A DNA stretch of 64,000 nt from positions 10,804,001 to 10,868,000 of the forward strand of contig NC_069131.1 in the NCBI RefSeq assembly GCF_026914265.1. Reading direction: 5' to 3'. Numbering within the stretch: the first letter of the stretch is position 1; every line of letters starts with the position of its first letter. The translations under genes were made by a program, and so were the position numbers. Source of the DNA: Mya arenaria. Its lineage: Eukaryota > Mollusca > Bivalvia > Myida > Myidae. This document shows positions 25,180-37,100 of this stretch, in pieces. Below the pieces are notes generated by a model. It did not search any database, was not told where the DNA came from, and worked only from the letters and a program-made list of their open reading frames with translations.

Positions 25180-28100
25180 CTGGAAATATGTGTCATGAAT
25201 AAATGAACACTTCATTCAGCTTAACATGAATATGCAAATACTCAATACATATTCATATGAATATATAAACAGTTCTTTCATCTTAAGATGAATATATGAA
25301 CACTTCATTCAGTTTAACATGAATATGTAAATACTCAATACATATTCATATTAATACATAAACAGTTCAATCATCTTAAAATCAATATATGAATATATAA
25401 ACAGTTCATTCATCTCAAGATGAATATATAAACAGTTCATTCATCTTAACATGAATGTCCAGAAATCATTAAACTCAGTACAGGGCCTGCCGGCTTGTGG
25501 TAATTTTGATCACTGCATTTAGCGAATGGGATCTGGCCTTCCTTTTTTTCAAAAAGAAATTCACAATTTTGACTATAATTGGAATTTCCAGTCTCAAAAA
25601 CAACAGGGCTGGTGATGACCATCCTGCCTACCTAGTTTGAGGGGCCTTGGAATAAGAGATCACAAGTTATTGATAGGAAACTATGGGGACAGACACATGG
25701 ACAGACTGATGGCCTAATCACTTTATGCCACCATTCAGCCGCATAAAAATGCCACGCCCTAGTATGACACAAACTAGCCAACTCATGGTCTAACACCTAA
25801 GCCGGAAAACCATTGCGTACATAAATACAATTATTCATTTAATAGGGTAACTGCACCATGAATTATTTTCAATCATCTAAGGAATATTAATTTGCCATAT
25901 AAACATTTACAGACATCAAAACATTTTACACAACTCATCCAGGAAAAATGTTAGTAAGCTTGCCAAAGGATTGCTCTTTTACAAATTTCCGGGACTCATT
26001 GAATAAAATTGTGCATTATTAATGGTGATGGGTGACAGATCCTATTTGTATTTTTTATATTTGGTTGGTTGATACCTCATCATAGCTTATATTCACTAAA
26101 TTATATGAGAACAGAACAGATGTTTATTCAGACTCTACACTGAAGTACATTGTAAATGCAGTTGAAGTTGTACATGATAATGATGATACACGTGTCCGAC
26201 AAATAAACAAACATTGAACTACATACAGAGTAGCGTCACTTACCGAGCCAGCAAACTCGTCAAACTTGATTTCCAGGTTTTTGCGGATACAGGCCTCCCT
26301 CAGTTTGAGTTCAGGCCTGTTTGTGAACTGGGAAACATTTGATACAGGGCTGGAGAAATGTAGACCTGAAATATTACTCTGTAAGTACATGTATGTACAG
26401 GAGCTTGATCACGTTAAGTGAGCATGCAGTTAGGTGAAATCAGAAATAGAAAGGTTTTATGTACATGTGAAATGACCCAAATCCTCAAAACATCTTAAGT
26501 CCCTTATAACAGGATCAAGCTAAACACACTTCTTTTATTTCAGAATAATTTGTATGATAATCTGGAGAGCTCTGAGACTTTATCTTTATCAGAATCAAGA
26601 CAAACTCTAGCAGAATGATAAACCTTGGTACCACTTGTGTACCCCAGTCCCCGCCCCCATCACCCAACAATCTCCCTACCTTTGAGTGAAGAGTAGTTGG
26701 CCCTGTTTCCCTCTGGCAGAATGATAAGCCCTGGGACCGCCTGTCTGGTGCCATTCATCACTGGGCCTAAAGACACAGCAAGACATAGGAATTATCACAC
26801 CATGAATAATGTTATAAATTTGATGTAAAACTTCATACAATCATGTCTTGGTATAACTTAAAGCTGCACTCTCACAGATTGAACGTTTTGACAACTTTTT
26901 TATATTTTGTCTTGGAACGAGCAAATTTTTGCTTAAATATCTGCAAACCAGTGTAAAAAGACTGCTGACAAAATATCAGATCGCAGATTGTCATATTTCC
27001 ATTCCAAATTTGATGTTTTTAGCATTTTTCTTAAACCGTTAGTAATGGTTTAAGCCATAAAACATCAATTTTGGAACGGAATTATGAAAATCTGCGATCT
27101 GACCTTTTGTCAGCAGCCTTATATCACTGGTTTGCAGATATTTATGCAAAAAGTTGTTCATTCTAAGACAAAAAATAAAAAAGTTGGAAAAACGATAAAT
27201 CTGTAAGAGTGCAGCTTTAAGAGGGCAACATGATATGGCTAATGAACTACTTGTGTAAAAAGTTGTCATTTATTGTCCAAACAAATATAATTTCAAGATT
27301 TAGTCCTATTAAACAGTAATTTATAGATTTTTTTACAAATAATTTATTTTATGGTTAAACTGCAAAATATCAATACCTACATTAAAAAGATATAAACATA
27401 TTTAAAGACTTAATTATTTTAATACCTGATTCTTCAGTTCTGTCAGAAAACGTCACCTTTTTCTCACTCAAGCCAGTCTGTAGAAAGAAACAGGTCTCGT
27501 CACCACATGAAATTGTTCGTAATATTTTTTTAAGAATATGTCACAAATAAACAAAAGAAGTAAAGCAAAACACTGTTGATGTTATACATCAATAATCTTT
27601 ATGACTTTTTCACAAACTACAACAATAGTTACAAACCATTCAAAATTATGCAAAAAATAATGTTAAGTTGTTGACTAAGACACCAGCAATTATTGACTCA
27701 CATCTCCCTGCATTTTGATGGCTGGTTTGACTGGCTGTGGTGAGGGCTTGTTAAATCCGAGCATCTGTAACATGGACTCAGCAGCATGACGTTTGGCCAG
27801 CTTCTTGTTGGGCCCCACCCCTGTACATGTATGTTCATCCACCTGCACCTAGCGATAGATCATACATAGTGAGTGAATTAAACAGTCTCCGTTCATATGC
27901 TCATCACACTGCACCTGGTGATACATGGGGAGTGAATTAAACAGCCTTAGCTCATATGCTCATCAAACTGCACCTGGCGATACATGGGGAGTGAATTAAA
28001 CAGCCTTAGCTCATATGCTCATCACACTGCACCTGGTGATACATGGGGAGTGAATGTAACAGCCTTAGCTCATATGCTCATCAAACTGCACCTAGTGATA

Positions 28101-31100
28101 CATCCGCCCGGTTAGCTCAGTCAGTAGAGCGCTGGACTGTTAATCGGACAACCCGGGTTCGATTCCCGGGCGGACCAGGTCACTTCTGTTGTGATTGGTT
28201 ATGAAATCCTTTCTACGACCATTCGCACTGTACCACTGCCCCTGGCATGTACAGAAGTTGTCAGTTCCTTGCAGAAGTGAAGGCACCTAGTACTGGTTCA
28301 CCGCCCAGGATAGGTGTGCGGTGGTTGAACTGTCACTCTGGGACCCTTCAATGTGCTCACGCCGGGACCCGGAGTATAAACTACTAACACCACCACCACC
28401 ACCTAGTGATACATGGGGAGTGAATGTAACAGCCTTAGCTCATATGCTCATCACACTGCACCTGGTGATACATGGGGAGTGAATGTAACAGCCTTAGTTC
28501 ATATGCTCATCAAACTGCACCTAGCGATACATGGGGACTGACTTAAACAGCCTTAGCTCATATGCTCATCAAACTGCACCTAGTGATATACAGGGAGTGA
28601 ATTAAACAGCCTAAGTTCATATGCTCATCAAACTGCACCTAGTGATACATAGGGAGTGAATTAAACAGCCTTAGTTCATGTGCTCATCAAACTGCACCTA
28701 GTGATACATAGGGAGTGAATTAAACAGCCTTAGTTCATGTGCTCATCAAACTGCACCTGGTAAAAGATGGGGAGTGAATTATATAGCTTTGTTCATATGT
28801 TCATCCACATCAGCCTGGTGAAACATGGGAGTGAATTCAATAGCCGAAGCTCATATGCTCACCCAACTGGGCCTGGTGATATGTGGGGGCTGAATTCAAT
28901 AGCTTTAGTTCATACACTCATCTACCTGCACCTGGTGAAACATGGGAGTGAATTATATAGCCTTAGTTCATATATGCTCAACCACCTGCACCTGGTGAAA
29001 CATGGGAGTGAATTATATAGCCTTAGTTCATATATGCTCAACCACCTGCACCTGGTGAAACATGGGAGTGAATTATATAGCCTTAGTTCATACACTCATC
29101 TACCTGCACCTGGTGAAACATGGGAGTGAATTATATGGCCTTAGTTCATATATGCTCATCTACCTGCACCTGGTGAAACATGGGAGTGAATTATATAGCC
29201 TTAGTTCATATGTTCATCTACCTGCACCTGGTGAAACATGGGAGTGAATTATATAGCCTTAGTTCATATGCTCATCTACCTGCACCTGGTGAAATATGGG
29301 AGTGAATTATATAGCCTTAGTTCATATGCTCATCTACCTGCACCTGGTGAAACATGGGAGTGAATTATATAGCCTTAGTTCATATGCTCATCTACCTGCA
29401 CCTGGTGAAACATGGGAGTGAATTATATAGCCTTAGTTCATATATGCTCATCTACCTGCACCTGGTGAAACATGGGAGTGAATTATATAGCCTTAGTTCA
29501 TATATGCTCAACCACCTGCACCTGGTGAAACATGGGAGTGAATTATATAGCCTTAGTTCATATATGCTCAACCACCTGCACCTGGTGAAACATGGGAGTG
29601 AATTATATAGCCTTAGTTCATATATGCTCAACCACCTGCACCTGGCCATATGTAGGGAGTGAATTACATAGCCTAACTTTATGTATATCATAGTAACTGT
29701 TATTACAACATTATATCACTTTCTCTTGTTGGCACAATGTTACACAAGAGTGTGGTCTTCTACTGTAGAGTTCTCAGAGGAAAACCACTTGTCTGGCTTG
29801 ATGATCTTAAACCAAACTCACATATGCCCAGGCCGAGAATCAAACTGGATACCTTGATGAGCAGTGAGTGCCATTACCATTGCGCTAACCGGACAACCAT
29901 TAATGTTGCACATGCTGAATTTCTAAAGTTAAGGACAACAAGACAACTTAATTCACACACTCCTCCACACACATGTACCTGCATGACAAACTCTCTTCGC
30001 CTAGGTAAGCCCCTCTCGGCCAGGAGGGAGTACACCGGCTCACGTTTTTTCTGTGCCTGTTGTATCTGTATAAGCCGGGAGATGGGGTTGATGCCCACAC
30101 CATACGCCGGGTCAGCCTTCTGCATCTGCTTAGAACATCCAGAACCAGTACACAGAACACTGTCTAGATAATGTCATCTCATACATAATAAATTGTATTA
30201 AGGTCAATTATGACAAGAGCCTATAGTTAATAAAATAATGCTTGAATAGATAAATATTACTCGATAAAACCAGTATATTTGATAAAATACAGGAAACCTT
30301 GAATTTTCATGTTTTTATGATATAACTCAAACCCAATTACCGGTATGTGATAAAAGTTGAATTACTCACTGGCATAACATTCTTTTTTAACTCTTCCATA
30401 AAATGTTGAAACATGTATAAATCAATAAAACCAATAAATTAAAGTGAATTTATTGAATCTAGTTCCATGAATATCATGCTTATAAAAGAGGTTCTTTTGT
30501 ACTCAAACAAATACGGTCTCACTATGGAAAGCCATAAAACAATAACTATATAGTAGAACTTAAAACGAGGTAAAGCCTTGATAAAAAATATAGGTAGTTA
30601 AATCCAACATATTTGTTGAAACATATTGAAGACTTGAGATCATTCACAAACATAGGCCCAAAACATTCAAAGTTTGACTCGCGCAAACCTTTATGAGATT
30701 CCTGTTCTTCTTCTTGTTCACGACAGGTTTCATTTTTGGCCTCGGTATGTTTGGCGGAAGGGTTGGAAGGGTCTTTAACTCCTGTCAAAATAATGCAAGA
30801 CACAGTTTGGTGTTATGAAATGAACAAAATACTTGGAAAAGACTGAGAATCTTCTCATGGTTATGCATAACCTTTCAGATCTTCCCTCACGGTTAGATAT
30901 AACCTTCATCAAGGTTAGATATAACCTTCATCAAGGTTAGATATAACCTTTCATCAAGGTTGGATATAACCTTTCAGATCTTCCCTCAAGGTTAGATATA
31001 ACCTTCATTAAGGTTAGATATAACCTTTCATCAAGGTTGGATATAACCTTTCATCATGGTTGGGTAAAACCTTTCAGATCTTCCCTCAAGGTTAGATATA

Positions 31101-34100
31101 ACCTTTCATCAAGGTTAGATATAACCTTTCATCAAGGTTGGGTATAACCTTTCAGATCTTCCCTCAAGGTTAGATATAACCTTTCATCAAGGTTAGATAT
31201 AACCTTTCATCAAGGTTGGGTATAACCTTTAGGATCTCCCCTCAAGGTTAGATATAACCTTTCATCAAGGTTAGATATAACCTTTCATCAAGGTTGGGTA
31301 TAACCTTTAGGATCTCCCCTCAAGGTTAGATATAACCTTTCATCAAGGTTAGATATAACCTTTCATCAAGGTTGGGTATAACCTTTAGGATCTCCCCTCA
31401 AGGTTAGATATAACCTTTCATCAAGGTTAGATATAACCTTTCATCAAGGTTGGGTATAACCTTTAGGATCTCCCCTCAAGGTTAGATATAAACTTTCAGA
31501 TCTTCCCTCAAGGTTCGAGATATCCCCTCAAGGTTAGATATAACCTATTATATCTTTCATCAAGCTTGAGTATATAACCTTTCAGATTTTTCTTCAAAAT
31601 CGGATATAAATGATGGATTTAGTATAAATGTATTTGGCTACATCATTGACCTATAAACCAGAGGTCCGTGGCTACTTGTACCATAACGTGATCTTATTGT
31701 TAAGCTGTAGTAAGTTTTATTTGAATACCTTGAGATATTGCTTAACAAGAGTCAAGTAGATTGATCAGATAAAAGGAGGATTTTCATTGGTTGAATTATA
31801 TTTTTATCCAATCAGAACCATGTAACATAATAAAAGTTCTTCACATTGTGTTAAAAACCTCAATTTTAAACAAAAGAATAAATTAAGATTAAATTGACAG
31901 TAAATTATCTGGTATTTTATTACCATATAGGCAAGCCTATTCCTTTGTCATGCTCTACTACGTTTTAACATACATGTACATTGCCATTATTCTTAATATG
32001 ACAAAGTTGGAATATGACAAAGTGAAACTACAAGTAAACAATCAACTCTATATGGGAGAAAAGGATGTCACTTTATTTTTTACAATCCTGATATCTGTTT
32101 TTGATTAATAATGCCAAAAGGAAATATGTTAATCAACAAAAACTGACACATTTATATTTTATCATGATCAAAGGCAAACAAATCTGACTGTTTAGGAAAT
32201 GGAAGAAATGAACAATCATTGATAACATTTATTCCACTCTCCATATTAGTCTGGAAGTCAACATTTCTGATAGTAAGCAGAATGTTCTACTTGATTTTGG
32301 AGGAAGGTAATAGCCCATTAAATTGGCTCTTATATATATTTTTCCGTGAAATATTTTGATGTGCATCATATTTCTATATGGCATATGGTCATCACAGTGT
32401 CTCATAAAAATAAATAAGTGATTCAAATTGAAATATAATTAAAATTCTTCTGAATGTTTTAAAAAGGTAAAATGATGCTCATGTGGTAGAGACATGCTAG
32501 TCTTATGTCAAATCCCCTGGGATTCTAAACAAAAATGTCAAACATCTGGAATGGTCGCCAGAAGTATGGCGTATATGCATTATCATGACTTATTTTTTTT
32601 TACAAAATGAACCAATAATGTCAACATCGATTAGAGATTCCCCAGTACCTTAAGCATAAGTTCAGCTCCACGTTTCTTTGAAAGTTTCTTGCTGTTTCCC
32701 TCGGCTTCAGTTACGAATGATCCAACGATACACTGGGTCACAAACGTCTTCATGTGAGGTGGACCAGACTCTCGAACCACCTGTAGAAGTGAGGCCAATT
32801 TAAACATGCTGACTACAGTATCTATTTTACTATGTCACTCTTGTTTGCACAATGGAGCAGGAGAGTGTGGTTTTGTGGTGTAGGTGAAACCAGAGTGCCT
32901 GGCAAAACACAATCTTTTCTAGCCTGGTTACCACAATCCAAACTCTCATATGCCCAGATTTTTTTGTCACTTATCAGCAAAAGAATCCTGCCGATGAAAA
33001 TGATGTTTCCAGAATAGCATAATTATATTGATATATATTAATAAATAATATGGATATATTGTGCATTATAATTGTAGCTTTTTTAAATTACATATTACAA
33101 TACTCTATTTTAACTTACCACACTGTGATCAGTACGTTTTTTATCCTGATCACTTGGATAAATATTAATTATTTTTTTCTCCTTATTATGTGACTACCTA
33201 AACAGTATTCATTTATTTTGGCTAATGTCAGACAACAATTTATTTCATCAAAACAGCTCAAATTGTCATTAAGTATGAGGTGCCTTCACAATCAAGCACA
33301 CAGTACAACATGCCATCAGCATCAAGCATGTAGTGTGACATGCCATCGCAATCAAGCATGTAGTGTGAAATGCCATCACAATCAAGCATACAGTGCTACA
33401 AGCAATCCAAATCAAGCATACAGTACAACATGCCATCACAATCAAGCATACATGGCTACAAGCAATCCAAATCAAGCACACAGTACAACATGCCATCACA
33501 ATCAAGCATACAGTGCTACAAGCAATCCAAATCAAGCACACAGTACAACATGCCATCACAATCAAGCATACAGTGCTACAAGCAATCCAAATCAAGCATA
33601 CAGTATCACATGCGATTACAATCAAGCATACAGTACAACATGCCATTACAATCAAGCATACAGTATCACATGCCATTACAATCAAGCATACAGTATCACA
33701 TGCCATTACAATCAAGCATACAGTATCACATGCCATTACAATCAAGCATACAGTTTCACATGCCATTACAATCAAGCATACAGTATCACATGCCATTACA
33801 ATCAAGCATACAGTATCACATGCCATTACAATCAAGCATACAGTTTCACATGCCATTACAATCAAGCATACAGTATCACAAGCCATTACAATCAAGCATA
33901 CAGTATCACATGCGATTACAATCAAGCATACAGTACTACATACCATCACAATCAAGCAAACTTAAAGCAGTATAAGAAGCTTACGTCAAATGAGACAGGC
34001 ATGTTATGGCGCAGAGCTATCTCGTGTACGAGGCTGATCTCGGACTTGGAGTCGTCCGCCTCCCCTGTACATGGGAAGTAGATTTGAATTAATTTAATTT

Positions 34101-37100
34101 ATTTTCAATTATAAAACTTCTTTTCAAACTGGCATACATTTATATAGGAAACAAAAACCAATTCACATAATTTAATACTTGATATCGGCAGATATCATTA
34201 TAATTTTAGCAGAATGATGAGATTTCTTCATTTTTAAGGCTAGATATTTCAGGTCCTTTCAGATTGTCCTTGATGTTTTCACAATAGGGTCGTCCTTGAG
34301 TTGAAAATATATTTTAATTTAAAACACAAACTCAAATTCCTGAAAAGGAATTCCTTAAGAAGTTTATCCCTAAGAATTCTTCGATAACTGAAACTTATGT
34401 CATGTGCTTACCAGATTCCCCAGCTTGGTTTTCCACTTCTTCCTCCACATTATCTCCCCCTGCCGTTGGCTTTTCCATTCCGTCAGGAATCTGTAGGTGG
34501 CGTAAAATCTCCAGTGCTTTCTTGGCCGCGTTGTGCCGAGCCATCTGCCGCGAGATGCCTTCCCCAATAAATTCCCGAGTGCCAACTTTCAGTGAGACAT
34601 AGAACGACCTGGCTGGTCTCATGTAATGGTATCTAGAAATAAATATTTATTGAAAAAATGATAACACTAATTATCCATTCAATTTATCTTAAAATCTTGG
34701 ACTATAATCAGATCAAAATCCTATGTAACATTGACTCAAAATACAACCCCACATATCAGTTCAAAATCTTGACCGAAACATAAATTCAAACCATTGTATG
34801 GAACAATCATGTTGGATGATCTACATCCCAATAATTGAGCGACTGGGGAGTAACACATTATCTCTCATGTCAACTAATAAAACACTAGTCTTCAAAACAA
34901 GACTCTGGATCAACAAGCCACAACTCTTAACACTTCTTCTTGGTTAAATACATCTGAACCAGTCTAGGGGGTGGGGATGTAATATTTAAGCAAGCCCAAC
35001 TCTGCACTACCTATTAGCCAGTGCAAATTTCAACAACTTCAAACGTTTACCTTTGGTTCAGGTTCATATTATGGTTTCAAACAAACAGAAACTCTCATGA
35101 TAATAAACAGGGATGTGAATGCTTGGTCACGAATCCACTAAAAATGGGGTCACCCTTATTAAACTTACAAAACGTAAATCAATTTTGAACATTTCTGACC
35201 AGCACCAACACATTTTAAAATCTTTTTTTTGTGCAAAAACAGCTGAAATCGGCTGATCCACTGAAAATTATCATGCCTGAATAAAAATGGTAGAATTGAG
35301 CAAGTTAGCAAATTCCTATAGAATATGAAACCTCTTTCCTAATGGTCCTTTGATTGTACATGGTGGTGAAGTCCAGACTATTGTGAAGGGCCCATTTTCA
35401 CTACCATCATGAGTCTGAGACTCATGCTATGAAAACTGAATCTTAAACATTTTAAAATATCTATAATACAGTCCAGACTCGCTATGTCGACATCGGATAT
35501 GTCGACTTTCCGGTTGTGTTGACTTTTTCTTCCGGTCCCAAATTTATTCCTTCTTATTCTATATAAAAATAAATCTGTTTGTGTCGATTTTTTTTCTCTC
35601 GACTTTTTCGCTATGTCGACCTCGTTTTTCAGTCCCTGTGGTCGAATTTCACACATTTCCTATGATCTTTATGTCAAACTGTAGATCGAGATGTAGGTGT
35701 GAAAATATTCATGACGGTTTGCGGCATGACGCAAAATACCGTGCGTATCAATATAACAAACTGTCTAAATTGGAGGATACAAAAATATAATTGGTAAGTG
35801 CGAATAATTAAAATTGTTTATGTTTTTTATTAAAGAGACATTTATTGCTCAAGCTCTTTTTGGTATTTTTTAAAACATGAACATTTTACTGATTTGATAA
35901 CAATTCCGAATGGGCACTGAAAGATTAACTTCATAATGTCAAATGTTAGTTCCATGCTCTGGTCGACCATTAAATAATAATGCTTGAATGCTTTTTTTAG
36001 AATGTGCTAAATTGCTGTGTATAAACGAAACACGAATGTGCTATTTTATAAAAGTTGTTGTCATATGTACGGTATAGCACATATGACAACAAGTGTATGC
36101 GATTGTGGTTTTATATGTGTTTTGTGTGATCCGTAAACGTAAAAGAAATAAATTTGACACATATAATTCTTCTTTTGTTTCACTTTATTTTTCAATAATA
36201 AGTTTGCTGTTTTTACGATGGAAATATGTAGCACGACCGTTCAATTGTAAATGTTAACATCGAACATCAATCTAACTAACACGTGTTGGGATTGGTGATA
36301 TTTTTTGTTATTTCGACTTTTTTCACTAGGTCCCGCAAGTCGACATAACGAGTATCGACTGTATAGCTAATTTTGACAAAAGATGTGTGGTCGATTGTAG
36401 AACATATTTTTGGTAAAACATCCAGCCATTTTTACCATCTTTTCTGTCTGTAACAGCATTTTAACAACAAAATTAATATTGTGCTTTTCTTAGTCGAAGT
36501 CTAACTCCAACACAAGACATTTGTGAATATGGGCTCCAGTCATACATGTTGGTTTGTTTCTCGATGTCAGACAACTGTTGTAGATTCCGTAAATTTAGTG
36601 AGAGTGGTAAATTGGTGATTTTTTGCAAATCAATCAGGTCACAGATTAAAAAGTTAGCAAATTATTAATTTACCTATTGTTCCCAATGATAAGCATCTGC
36701 AGTGTGAATATCACAAATTGGGTCAAAATCTACTATCCCATAATGCTCACCTTTGGTTGTACATGCCACGGAAGTCATAGTTATGGTGTGGGTAGTACAT
36801 GTTTGTTCGGTTCTCAATGTTCCGGTAGATCGCTGGCTCCCCCCTCTTCATGGCCAGGGCATTGAGCTCTACCGTTGGCGTGATAGAGCTGCCCAGACCC
36901 AAATCTGTCAGAAAAGAACTTCCATGTTTGGAGTTTCATGACATTAGTTATGTTTGAAAGTTGATGAGTTTGTTTTTCCACACAATCACTTATTTAGAGC
37001 TTTGTTTACAGGTGGTTGGTTTTCAACAGCAATATAGACATTGGGAGGATACAAAGGACCATTATTCGAGCAACGATGAAATAATAAAGGCATAGCCCTA

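Larger units (their letters stand above)
19480..25189 (-). repeat. 5.7 kb tandem array, unit A (gene-proximal)
   Basis: 5710 bp. In Staufen orientation it starts 10 bp before the exon-16 splice site, holds exon 16 and the 3' UTR, a foldback element (about 23784-24036) and two tRNA-like heads, and ends in a hairpin element at 19478-19648. Its downstream part (about 22420-22760) carries several substitutions not seen in other units. The array homology stops abruptly at 25189. Confidence 0.95.

Noticed and set aside
28099-28180. Genuine tRNA-Asn gene
   Set aside because: It has excellent A- and B-boxes and a GTT-like anticodon position, but the anticodon stem is mispaired and there are extra bases between acceptor and D-stem. 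It is the head of a SINE with a 15-bp target duplication.
27840-29690. CRISPR-like array
   Set aside because: The whole unit is repeated without unique spacers, inside an intron of a eukaryotic gene.
28767-29691. Open frames made of [15 protein letters not shown] repeats
   Set aside because: They are translations of the exon-12 minisatellite. Stop-free 60-bp units explain their length.
33218-34081. Long open frames (190-287 codons, both strands) with [10 protein letters not shown]-type repeats
   Set aside because: They come from a stop-free 30-bp tandem repeat that stays open in several frames at once, and they run antisense through Staufen exon 8.
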